Part shown: positions 9,840 to 19,639 of the stretch, piece after piece | How positions within the stretch are numbered: the stretch's first letter is position 1 | Layout of the letters: every line of letters starts with the position of its first letter | DNA from: Bretschneidera sinensis | Lineage: Eukaryota; Streptophyta; Magnoliopsida; Brassicales; Akaniaceae | Length of the DNA: 64,000 bases | NCBI GenBank assembly: GCA_023935145.1 | Contig: CM043704.1 | Location: 95,753,873 to 95,817,872, forward strand | Direction: 5' to 3' | Translations under genes and position numbers: made by a program | Notes under the pieces: generated by a model | Seen by the model: only the letters and a program-made list of their open reading frames with translations | Database searches by the model: none | What the model was told of the DNA's origin: nothing

Positions 9840-11006
9840 ATGGTCATGTCTCGGGCAGCACAGTACGCTATCTTGGATGGTCAGTTGTATAAAAGAGGTC
9901 TCACAATGTCCTACTTGAAATGCCTCGATCCAACCAAAGCTAACTATGCTCTCCGAGAAGTCCATGAGGGAATATGTGGAAATCACCTTGGAGAAAGGGC
10001 CTTGGCATTCAAGATCCTCCGCCAGGGGTACTATTGGCCTAAAATGAGGGAAAAAGCCATGGAGCTGGTTAAAAAATGTAAAAGCTGCCAACAGTTCGCC
10101 TTCATCTCACATCGACCAGCGACTCTCTTCAAACCAATCGTCAGTCCGCTTCCCTTTGCTATGTGGGGAATGGACCTTCTCGGACCTTTCCCCAGAGCAA
10201 CCGGCCAGTGGAAATATCTCATAGTGGTAATCAACTATTTTACAAAGTGGGTAGAAGCCGAGCCCTTGGCCAGTATTATCGATCATCAAGCCCGAGGTTT
10301 CGTTTGAAAGTCGATCGTGTGTCGTTTCGGAGTACCTCGAGTATTGGTAACTGATAATGGCAAATAGTTTGACAGTGTTCGGTTCAAAACATTCTGCGAG
10401 GAATTGCATATCGAGCATCGCTTCTCCTCGGTGGGATACCCCTAAGCTAATAGGCAAGCTGAGGTCACCAACTGAACGCTCCTCCAAGGCATCAAGAGGA
10501 GACTAGACGCAGCAGACAAATAGTGGACAAGCCATTTGCCCAACATACTTTGGGCCTATCGAACTACAGCTCGAGCACCAACCGGGGAAACCCCTTTTTT
10601 CATGACCTTTGGGTCGGAGGCCGTAATTTCCTTGGAGATAGGAGTACCCTCGTTTCGGATATAGAGCTTCGAAGAACGGAGCAATGAAGAAGCCTTGGGT
10701 ATGAACGCTGATCTCCTCGACGAGGCCCGGGACAAAGCCCAAATCCGAGTAGTAGCCTATCAACAGCGTGCTGCTAGGTATTTCAATTCAAAAGTAAGAG
10801 GAAGACATTTTTTGCTCCATAACCTTGTCCTAAGGAAAAACGAAGTATCCCGGCCTCGAGAATCAGGGAAGTTGGTCCCGACCTGGGAAGGACCGTATCG
10901 AATCAAAAAGGGATGCCGCCCTGGTTCTTTTGAACTCGAGGAACTAAACGGGAAGCCCGTCCTCCACACTTGGAATGCAGAACATCTCCGACGTTTTTAC
11001 CAATAA
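9840..11006 (+). pseudogene. Integrase of Tat element 2
   Basis: An N-terminal zinc-binding H-H-C-C module ('HEGICGNHLG' ... 'KKCKSCQQF') is followed by the catalytic core: 'WGMDLLGPFP' (first Asp), 'VLVTDNGK' (second Asp) and 'ANRQAEVTN' (Glu). The C-terminal part ends with 'LVPTWEGPYRIKKG' and 'LHTWNAEHLRRFY' before TAA at 11004. At least seven stops interrupt the core and linker between 10306 and 10670 (TGA, TAG, TAA), each explicable by one transition. The frame returns to that of gag/RT somewhere in 9706-9840. Confidence 0.88.
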
Positions 11007-11214
11007 AACGCTCCCTAAAGATAGCATAAGTATAAGAACTGTAACAAGTATGGACTCATATGTAAGCAAGTCTCGTTTGATAATAAGGAACTTTCGTTAG
11101 TTTTTTAAACAAAATATGTCAAAGGAAAAATGGGCACTAACGGCCTCAGAGTACATGACAACAAAACAAAAATTCTGGCCAGGCCAGATCAAAGTACACT
11201 ATGGCGAACCTCTC

Positions 11215-13373
11215 TCAATCCGAGCCCGGATGCTCTCCTCCAGGGGCAGGGGACCCTGTGCCTGAACGATCTCCGTGTCCCCTGGCCTGGTCCTGTTCCT
11301 TGGTGTGCTCTTCATTCGAGGCCAGCATCTCCTCATCCTCGGACCCCAGCAGGTCCAAACCAGAAAAATCAAGCTCCGGGTACATGGCCTCAGCCTTCGC
11401 CTTGGCATCCCTGAAACCCGTAAGGTACTGCTGGCCGCCCTCGGAAACCACGGCCAGATTATAGGCCTCCGAACTCTGGAAATTCGCTAGGGCCTCCTCA
11501 ATAGTCGCCCGAGTACGAGCCTCAGCCTCCTCCATAGTGGCATGAAGGTGAGCCTCAGCCTCATCCATCGCAGCGCGAAGGCGAGCCTCGGTCTCCTCAG
11601 CAGTGGCCCGTGCACGGGTTTCGGCTTCAGCCCTAGCCAGGTTGGCAGAATCCAATGAAGCCTGCACCTGGCGAAGGGCCTCTGTCTTCTCCTCCAGCTG
11701 ACGCTGAGTACGACCAAAGAAGTCGGTTGTCTCCATGCAACGCTGAGTGGCCACTCTTATGAGGACGCCCATCTAAAACCAGACGAGGAATGTTAGATAA
11801 AGACTCTGTGAAATCAAAAAAACTGAAAGTAATGTTAAAAGAAAAGAGCTTACCTAGGACACCAACGCCTCAGTAACTGCGCAGAGGGAGTCTGTGGTTT
11901 TTCTGCCCAGCTCAGCAACGTCCCGATGAGGAGTGCCCTTGAGAAGATGTTCCCTCGCCACCCAAGGATGTGCGAAGACGGAATCATCCATCCTCAGAGC
12001 CCAGTTGGGCATGAAGATCGGGGCCTCAGAAGCGACCCCTTGGCTGGCGTCGGGGACAGCTGAGGGCCCAACGGTCGCTGGGATTGACGGAGCGGCACTA
12101 GAGACTGGGGTGGCCTCGGACTGGGAGGGCTGCCTCGAGGGAGTTTCGAGGTCGATTGTGGCTGGGGGCGATGCCCGAGGCCTCTTTTTAGTTTGCGATC
12201 CCGAGGCGATCTTTTTCCCGGGTCGGGCCGCTCTTCTCTCCTCCAATGCTAGTTTCTTAGCATGTTCACGGGCATGGGTAGCTGCCTCCATCTCTGCTCA
12301 AGCAATGTAAACAAAAGAAAATTACATAAGTATGAATTACAGGAATACGATGCAAGTAAAAAAGAAAAATAAAGGAAGCAAAAGGAAAAAAAAACTAAAG
12401 CCTTTACCACTCTCAAGCGAAGGCTCGGGGCACAAAGAATAGAGGCCTCGCCGGGCAAGTTTCTCATTGTCGTAGAGGACTCTGACATCCAAAGGTGAAA
12501 CCACCATGGCATTCACCGTTTCCTGCTCATACGGAAGAAGGCCTGCCTTCTTGCATTTCCCGGTGCGATCCATACTCCACGCACGAGGTAGGCCAAAGTC
12601 CTCGGCAGATTGGATGAAAAAAAAGTTCTTTTTCCACCTCTTGAAAGATAAAGGAGTCTTCTTCAGCAACCTCCTCCTCGGTTGGGTACTAAAAACTACC
12701 CATCCGGTCTGGCCATGCCGACTGATTAGGAAATAGGCCTTAAATATATCCATAGTCATCGGCCTGCCCACTTCCAAGCATACACAGATAAAGGTCATGA
12801 TCAGCCGTAACGAGTTAGGCACCAGCTGACACAGCGCTATATCAAAGCACTGAAGAATAGTACAAAAATAGGGGTGAAAGGGAAACCGAAGCCCGACCTG
12901 TATGTGATGCTCATACACGCAGAGCTCAAAAGGGGCTCGGTCAGAGAGGACGTCACAGGTCCTTTCCCTCACCTTGGCCAGCTGGAAGGGCGTACTCGCT
13001 TGGGATGCGGTATGTTTTCCTAATTACCTCTAAGTCATCCTCCCTCAGTTGACTAGGGTTCTCATTGGCTATATAGTTCCACTCCTCTCTCTCCTCTCCA
13101 GCCGAAGTCTCTTGAACATCAGTCAACGCCCTAAGTGTTTCATCCCCCGGACGAGGAATCCTCTTCGTACTCCCTCCCCACTTCTAAAGAAACATATGGC
13201 ACCAGTGCCATAACGTCTGCCCTCAGCACAGCCATCACGGGGGTCTTCACCCCAGACGAGGACCAGGATGTCTCTACTTCCTCGGAACTACCACCACTCG
13301 TATCATCTACACTACTCCTACCGTTCTCACTACTAATAGGCCTATCGCGATAAGTATCAAACGAAGAAGACAT
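11215..13373 (-). pseudogene. Spliced antisense gene of Tat element 2 (putative gypsy-type transposon domain plus coiled coil)
   Basis: On the minus strand, ATG at 13371-13373 starts MSSSFDTY and a Ser/Glu-rich region. A core domain with 'CFDIALCQLVPNSLRLIM' and 'MDIFKAYFLISRHGQTGW' (about 12850-12700) follows. It resembles the plant 'putative gypsy type transposon' domain. Intron 1 spans 12407-12294 (GTAAAGG..TGAGCAG) and intron 2 spans 11853-11773 (GTAAGC..TTTTAG). The last exon encodes a long Ala/Glu/Arg coiled coil with 11-residue periodicity ('ARAEAETRARATAEETEARL') and ends at 11215. Breaks are a frame change near 12975 and a TAG immediately before the intron 2 donor, where CAG|gt is expected. 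Function is unknown; transcription opposite to gag-pol is inferred. Confidence 0.75.
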
Positions 13374-13710
13374 GATTAAAAATAAAAGACAAACGAACTC
13401 ACTAAAGTCCAAAGGATTCGGACTTAAGCTCCTCCTAAACGTCTGATGTTTGTCGAAGAGCACTCCCTCTTCACGACCTCGAAATGCCGCGATCACTCAA
13501 AACCCTAGCACCAAAACTCCCCGCAACGTTGGGACAGAAGATGAAGACTCACAAAGCAGACGCGCTTGGACAAGAAAAATGGTTCCTCTTTTAAAGACGA
13601 GGACGGAGACTCTCAAGAAAAGGCAGGACGAGGCTAAGGGCTCTCAGGAAATTTCTCTCTAAAACAGTGAGGTTTGAAATAAGTAAGGAAGAAAGGAAAG
13701 CGAAAACCCC

Positions 13711-13725
13711 CTCATATAGGAAAGG
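13711..13725 (-). promoter_or_regulatory. Antisense TATA-like box of Tat element 2
   Basis: The minus strand reads TTTCCTATATGAGGG about 340 bases upstream of the antisense ATG at 13373, at the position that holds TCCTATATAAGGAGG in element 1. The downstream leader contains alternating AGGACGAGG/GCTCTC-type short repeats in both elements. Confidence 0.45.
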
Positions 13726-13984
13726 GGTCACGGCCAACGAGGACCATTTAATGCAATCACAAAAGCCGAGGGGACTCTTTAGAGTCCCAAAGCAACCTTC
13801 ACACTTCCCCAAGGGACGTTACGTCCCCCGAGGTGGCCGCCGTTTTCCTAAAAATGGCTGTTTAAAATTCCAAGGGAAAATCATCATTTCCTATGCCTTG
13901 TTGTTTACGCAAAGAAAGCCATGTGTCACTTCAGCCACCGTTTTAACATCGATCACTTTCCCATAGCTCCACGAGTCCTCGGCC

Positions 13985-14747
13985 CATTCTCTTTGAGGTT
14001 CGAGGAGATGGATTGCTCCACAAGTCCTCAGACTCAACGTATCATTGGTCGAGGAGATGGATTGCTCCACAAGTCCTCGGCCCATTCTCTTCAAGGTCCG
14101 AGGAGATAGATTGCTCCACAAGTCCTCGGCCCACTCTCTTCAGGGTCCGAGGAGACGGATTTCTCCTCTAGTCCTCGGATTCCAGGTATTCTTGGCCGAG
14201 GAGATGGATTACTCCACAAGTCCTTGGCCCACTCTCTTCACGGTCCGAGGAGATGGATTACTCCACGAGTCCTTGGACTCCAGGTATTCTTGGCCGAGGA
14301 GATGGATTGCTCCATAAGTCCTCGGCCCACTCTCTTCAAGGTCCGAGGAGATGGATTGCTCCACCAGTCCTCGGACTCAAGGTATTCTTGGCCGAGGAGA
14401 TGGATTGCTCCACAAGTCCTCGGCCCATTCTCTTCAAGGTCCGAAGAGATGGATTGCTCCACAAGTCCTCGGACTCAAGGTATTCTTGGCCGAGGAGATG
14501 GATTGCTCTACAAGTCCTCGGCCCACTCTCTTCAAGGTCTGAGGAGATGGATTACTCAACAAGTCCTCGGCCCACTCTCTTCAAGGTCCGAGGAGATGGA
14601 TTACTCCACAAGTCCTCAGACTCAAGGTATTCTTAGCTGAGGAGATGGATTGCTCCACAAGTCCTCGGCCCATTCTCTTCAAGGTCCGAGGAGATGGATT
14701 GCTCCACAAGTCCTCGGCCCACTCTCTTCAATGTCCGAGGAGATGGA
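13985..14747. repeat. 49-bp tandem array with a hairpin in each unit (Tat element 2)
   Basis: About 15-16 units of 49 bp share GGATTGCTCCACAAGTCCTC. Two unit types are mixed: 'GGCCCACTCTCTTCAAGG' and 'GGACTCAAGGTATTCTTGG'. Each unit contains TCCTCGG...CCGAGGA about 17-18 bases apart. In the second type an inner CAAG/CTTG pair lengthens the potential stem. The array is cut at 14747 by the Athila-like element, so its true length is unknown. It is homologous in layout and partly in sequence to the array at 2670-3425. Confidence 0.92.
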
Positions 14748-16075
14748 TGTTGTGCATTTATTTACCTAAATAAATAAGTAAATAATCGCACTCGTTTTAC
14801 TTGCAAGTGCACAAGGTCAACAGTGTAGTATAGTGTGCGAATGCAAGATCATCTCCACAGGGATTGGTGAATTTTGATTTTGAATTATATTCACAATGTA
14901 ATAGAAATAATAAAAGAGTTGATTTTGATAAAGATAAAATAATAAGGATAAAGGCGTATGGACTTGATATCCACCACTAATCATGCTACCACAACAAAAC
15001 AGTATGCCAATACTTTATTCATGTCATGAATACCTAATGTTTGTCAACCTAAGGGCATGGTATCTACTCCTTAAGCTATTGATCTCCCTAAGCAATGAGT
15101 TAGGCATGGTATCTACTCTAACTCTTTTCTCTCTCAAGGGATTCAACCTGGTGTATGCTGAGTTGTTCCTTAAGAGAGCATAGGATCTGTGGAAATCGAC
15201 AACCACACGGGACCTAGGGCATAGTATCTACTCCTGGTTTCCCATGTTGATTAACCCAAGAATCCGGTGTGGATATCTTTTGTTGCTAATGTCACCCAGG
15301 ACTCGGTCATCCAAATTGATCTAACTAACAAGTCCATACCACATGCACATATTGATCAGACATATACATATGAGGAATTTAAATAAAAGCAGGTATTAAT
15401 CAAGTTAAGCAACACAACATAAATATCGCAAAGGCGCCAATACTAAATTTATTGAGTAAACATAATTAGGGCTTCAACCAAGCCCTTACTAAAAGTTAAG
15501 TATACATAATAAAAATAAAGGCAAGAAAAAACCCGAGAGAAGAGTCATCAATTCTCCTCCATAGTTTCCTTCTCCAAGCTAAAAATAAAAGATAAAAGAA
15601 GTGATTAAAAGAAATAATTATTTGTGTGTGCTTTGCAGGTGTATTTATAGGGCTTGAGTAGTCCTAGAAGGCTCATGAGTTCCTAAACTTTCCTAAAACA
15701 CAAAACTCTTTTATTTCCAAAATAGGGTTATTTCCAAAATGGGGTTATTTCTAACATAAGGTTCTGTAGTTTACTGTTCACGCCTGTACATGTGCGCTCA
15801 ATCGCATGTATCTTGCACTCGATCCTTCATGTGTGCGAACGATCGTATATGCGCTCGATCGCATGCAGTAGTGCGATCAATCGCACTTTGATCAGAAGCT
15901 GCTCCAGGATTTCCAGGCTTCTTCCCTTAAGTGCCAAAATTGCTTCCTTTTTCTCGAAGGCCTATAGAAACATGTGAAACACACAAAATGAAGTAAAACA
16001 GACTAAAACATATAGACAAAGAGCTTAACACATGTAAATTAAAGGGCTTAAATATGAATATTTAAGCACTTATCA
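14748..16075 (-). repeat. 3' LTR of the Athila-like element
   Basis: In plus coordinates it runs from TGTTGTGCAT (14748) to ACTTATCA (16075); on the minus strand it starts TGATAAGTGC and ends GCACAACA. The minus-strand TG start follows a PPT. It is about 1,328 bp long. It contains a cluster of CGATCG-type motifs (15790-15895) and a TATA-like element on the minus strand near 15645 (CCTATAAATACACC). Confidence 0.8.
15790..15895. repeat. Cluster of near-palindromic TGCG..CGATCGCA motifs in the LTR
   Basis: Five copies of a 14-bp motif close to TGCGCTCGATCGCA occur in about 105 bp (TGCGCTCAATCGCA, TGCACTCGATC, TGCGAACGATCG, TGCGCTCGATCGCA, TGCGATCAATCGCA). The element's leader/gag start holds four more at 18359-18430. 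Confidence 0.8.
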
Positions 16076-16089
16076 CACCCCCAAACTTA
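16076..16089 (-). other. Polypurine tract of the Athila-like element
   Basis: On the minus strand TAAGTTTGGGGGTG lies directly before the LTR start TGATAAGTGC. Two further copies of the AAGTTTGGGGG core occur inside the element, near 17117 and 17218. Confidence 0.75.
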
Positions 16090-17409
16090 CATATTGCTAG
16101 TCCCTTAGCAATACAAAACTAAAAACTAAATGAAGAACAAAATTTAAAGATAAATTCACTTCCATGATACTCAAAGATTTGGGTTGCACAGAAAACTATG
16201 ATAACAGTTCATGAGTAAGCTTAAAATAAAAACAACTTTTTGTATTGAAAAAGGATTTTCCAAAGTTCATGTTACTTACCTAAGGTTGGCTTAAGGCATC
16301 GTAAGTTTGATTTGTGTGTGATGAATTAGCACATATAAAATGGGGCTTCCACATAATTTTAGTGTATAGGGTTTCAATGCCCAAACCTTTATCGAATTCC
16401 TTATCAAATAGAACAAAAATGACATAATACTTGTTTCTTCTTTCTTTTTTTTCTTTCATCATGCGATCTTTGCCATGTTGAGTTCCATCGAGCTTTCTAT
16501 TTGACTCTTGTAACGAGTGTTTAGCTAATGACTCCCAAACCAGATGGTTTTAGGGCATTAGGTGTAAATACACCCCTAAGGACTTACTAACTCGAATCAA
16601 AAAGGCTACGGAACTAACAGGTTTTAATGCTTCTAAATGAAATTCCCACCTTTGACGTGAACACTCAATGCTTACTGAGGCAAGAGGCCCAGTTACTTAG
16701 TGGAAAGCTTTTTGATCATTTTTTTGCATGACGAATATATTTATTTATTTATTTTTCTTATGCCAAAGTGTTATTTTCAACAAGTTATCCGATTACAGTT
16801 AGATTATGGAAACATATACAAGAGAATTATATGTCATACCCCACACAAATGCGTGTTAAATGTGCTCGTGCAAATTTGGATCAAACTCATGAATTCTTAG
16901 GTGTCTTGAGGTAGGTAACTAAACTTTGTAAAATTCCCATTGCAAGACTATGTGTTCTAACTTTTAAGCTTACTAATGAAGTGTTATCAAATTTTTAAAT
17001 CAACCAAAATTTTTGTTTACCAAAAGAACATGCATTTATCTTCCTAAAAAAAAACTGAGACTTAGTGTGTGCATGTGTTTCAAGTGCGTGTGTGATAGTA
17101 TCTAGTATCTCCCACTACCCCCAAACTTAAAATACACATTGTCCCCAACGTGTGTGGCATGGAAAGATCTGACCTGAGAGATGGAGAACTAGGTTGCTTG
17201 CTTTGCTTGTAACATGCCCCCAAACTTGAACTGGATGCACGCACTAAGTACCGGACAAATAAAAATAAACATTGTTCCGGAAAACAAGAAATATAAATAC
17301 TAGATATGTAAATATAAATATAAATAAAAGAAAAATACTAAAATGAAAAGGATAAGTCTGGGGTGCCTCCCATGAGCGCTAAGTTTAACGTCTTCAGCCG
17401 GACCAGGCC
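16090..17409. other. Noncoding internal region of the Athila-like element
   Basis: No coherent protein was seen on either strand. The stretch is AT-rich and lies between the coding remnant and the 3' LTR, where Athila elements usually carry a long noncoding or env-like region. At 17360-17400 the minus strand has a GACGTTAAACTTAGCGCTC stretch that resembles the common sequence just after pol in this lineage. Confidence 0.5.
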
Positions 17410-18357
17410 TTATTTTTTCCCAAAAGTAAGAGTGGCAGCAGCTAGCATAGGAAGTGTCTTATTCTCTCCCATATAAGCATAAGGTAAGTGCTCTGGTAAC
17501 TGCTTGAATTCCAAGTTAGGTGCCTGTACAATAAAAGGGAGAAAAGTAGTATTAGAAAGCATAAGAATGTCAAATGGATCGGTGTACTTACTTGGATGAT
17601 TTGGAGAGGCCTCTAGGAAGTGCACAATTTCAATGATGTCATCAGTAACATCCTCACATTCAGGCTTGAATTCCGATCTTGTGACACTATAGGTATAAGC
17701 AGTTTCTAATAGATCAACATGATGGGTTGGAAAAGCTTGCTCAACAACACCTTGCTCTTATTCACTTAGTTGTTTAGTCAATTGCCCCACTTGTACTTCC
17801 AATCTTTGAATAGCTTGCTCATGCCTTGCATTTATTTGTCTTTGCTCAGTCATAAATTGCTCTTGTAAGGTAATCACTTGTTGTTGTTGAATGACCAATT
17901 CCCTCACAATGCTTTCTAGGTCACTCTCTCTTGATTCTGGAACTGATTGAGCTGCTTGTTGGAAGTTCCTTTGCTGCCCTTGAAAGTTCAAGGCATTTTG
18001 ATTGTTCCATGCGAAGTTGGAGTGGTTCTGCCATCCAGGGTTGTAGGTATATGCATATGCATTGTTCAGTCCCTCATAATTTGCTTGCTCTTGATCTTCA
18101 TATAAATATAAAGGGCAACTTTCAGTAGTGTGATCAAAATGAGAACATATAGCACATACCTAGAGTTGTGTAGCTCGTGGTCGAGGTGGGATGCTCTGAG
18201 CAGTCATGGCTTCTATAAGCATATCTAGCTTCCTCTCTATAGCAGCTAGATAAGCATAACTAGCTTCCATCATTGGTGCTTCTCCCTTGGATGAATTAGT
18301 AAAAACAGCTTCAGTGCAGCAGTTCAACACTGTTGCTCGGGGTAGCTTCTGCCTCAA
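17410..18357 (-). pseudogene. Gag zinc-knuckle fused to pre-RT pol remnant (Athila-like)
   Basis: Reading the minus strand from 18357, a Gag C-terminus 'IERKLDMLIEAMTAQ' precedes a CX2CX4HX4C knuckle ('CAICSHFDHTTESC'). The Athila-typical 'YNPGWQNHSNFAWNNQ' follows, then a Gln-rich coiled coil ('LEVQVGQLTKQL') and 'LEFKQLPEHLPYAYMGENKTLP', the linker that normally leads into RT. The frame is broken by a TAG before the knuckle and a TAA after 'KQLSE'. RT and later domains are missing, so this is an internal deletion derivative. Confidence 0.8.
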
Positions 18358-18358
18358 A

Positions 18359-18430
18359 TGCGATCGATCGCACTAAGGAGTGCGCTCGATCGCAGAGGTG
18401 TGCTCGATCTCACTTGAGCTTGCACTCGAG
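18359..18430. repeat. CGATCG-type motif cluster in the element leader
   Basis: TGCGATCGATCGCA, TGCGCTCGATCGCA, TGTGCTCGATCTCA and TTGCACTCGAGTGCAA follow each other within about 70 bp. The first and last are perfect palindromes. They match the motif cluster in the 3' LTR. Confidence 0.75.
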
Positions 18431-18603
18431 TGCAAGGCCAGAAACAACGCTACCACATACCTGAAAAAAGCAAAAAACAAAAAGAAGAAGTAAAACTAAA
18501 AAAAAAAAATTAGATTTTAAATAAAAATAAAATAGGACAGGATAATAAACTAAAACAAAATAAAATAAAAACTAACGAAAATAATTTCAAAAAGAAATTT
18601 AGC

Positions 18604-18630
18604 ACAATCCCCAGCAATGGCAACAAAAAC
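18604..18630 (-). other. Decayed primer-binding site of the Athila-like element
   Basis: On the minus strand, after the LTR end GCGCAACA, the sequence contains TTGTTGCCATTGCTGGGGA. It resembles the TGGCGCCGTTGCCGGGGA site typical of Athila-type elements, with several transition-like differences. Confidence 0.6.
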
Positions 18631-18631
18631 T

Positions 18632-19122
18632 TGTTGCGCATTTATTTACCTAAATAAATAAGTAAATAATCGCACTCGTTTTACTTGCAAGTGCACAAGG
18701 TCAACAGTGTAGTATAGTGTGCGAATGCAAGATCATCTCCACCGGGATTGGTGAATTTCGATTTAGAATTATATTTACAATGTAATAGAAATAATAAAAG
18801 AGTTGATTTTGATAAAGATAAAATAATAAGGATAAAGGTGTAGGGACTTGATATCCACCACTAATCATGCTACCACAACAAAACAGTATGCCAATGCTTT
18901 ATTCATGTCATGAATACCTAATGTTTGTCAACCTAAGGGCATGGTATCTACTCCTTAAGCTATTGATCTCCCTAAGCAATGAGTTAGGCATGGTATCTAC
19001 TCTAACTCTTTTCTCTCTCAATGGATTCAACCTGGTGTATGCTGAGTTGTTCCTTAAGAGAGCATAGGATCTGTGGAAATCGACAACCACACGGGACCTA
19101 GGGCATAGTATTTACTCCTGGT
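18632..19122 (-). repeat. 5' LTR of the Athila-like element, truncated
   Basis: It aligns with 14748-15238 almost base for base and then stops matching after CTCCTGGTT. The remaining roughly 840 bp of LTR are missing, replaced by unrelated sequence. Confidence 0.8.
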
Positions 19123-19620
19123 TGACCCAAACGACCAAAGTAGCAATTGAAAAGTAGAGGAATATAGGACCACTGTCTCCAGTAGAGTGTTCGAACGTTT
19201 AAGTGTTAAGGTTTCAAATTCATGAGGGCAATTATAAATTTTAGATGAGGAAAATCTATAAACTTTCATAAAATTAATTAATTTTTCAAAAATCAAGTGG
19301 GGGCAGCTGCCCCCACTGTCCCTACCTTGCATCTGCCCCGGGCAGTGAGATGACAAAATATGTTTTTTGAACCATTAAAATTTAAATTTTGATTTTGGTA
19401 AAACTTAATTAATTACTAATTGTGTTAGAATAAGTTGGGGTACAAAACATAGATTCATCAAAGCTATTCTTAGGGTGTTTTAGACAAATTGTGTTTTTAA
19501 ACGCATGAAAAAACATATATGTGGTATTGGAAATGACTATTTCATGCTTGAGGTTTGTTGTTAACATTACAGAAACATACCTCCGTTACTGAACCTGTTA
19601 GTCAAGTGTGAAAATTTTGG
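19123..19620. other. Unassigned spacer with a perfect 22-bp palindrome
   Basis: No coding match was seen. A perfect 22-bp palindrome centred on CAGCTG occupies 19296-19317. The stretch lies between the truncated Athila LTR and the chromovirus gag, and may be decayed chromovirus interior. Confidence 0.4.
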
Positions 19621-19639
19621 TCAAATTCACCACATACAA

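Larger units (their letters stand above)
4828..14747 (+). mobile_element. Tat-lineage Ty3/gypsy element 2, nearly complete but dead
   Basis: The order is 5' LTR (4828-5544), PBS, gag, protease, RT, RNase H, a second RNase H and integrase (to 11006). An opposite-strand spliced gene (11215-13373) and a 49-bp tandem array (13985-14747) follow. The second, archaeal-type-like RNase H after the RT/RNase H marks the Tat clade. The 3' LTR is missing because an Athila-like element begins inside the array at 14748. Multiple stops and at least one frameshift prevent translation of gag-pol. Confidence 0.88.
14748..19122 (-). mobile_element. Athila-like Ty3/gypsy element, internally deleted, inserted in Tat element 2
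   Basis: On the minus strand the 5' LTR (partial, 18632-19122) is followed by a decayed PBS, a gag zinc-knuckle region joined to the pre-RT part of pol, a long noncoding stretch, a PPT and the 3' LTR (14748-16075). The overlapping 490 bp of the two LTRs differ at only about 8 positions by eye, so insertion is recent relative to the host element. RT, RNase H and integrase are absent, so it would depend on another element for movement. The right LTR is cut short at about 19122. Confidence 0.8.

Noticed and set aside
14045..14640. Open frames with repeated 'EEMDCSTSPRP' text
   Set aside because: Shadow of the 49-bp array; frames change with each unit and no family matches.
19054..19356. Minus-strand 100-codon frame across the Athila LTR edge
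   Set aside because: It spans a repeat boundary and includes the palindrome; no family match.
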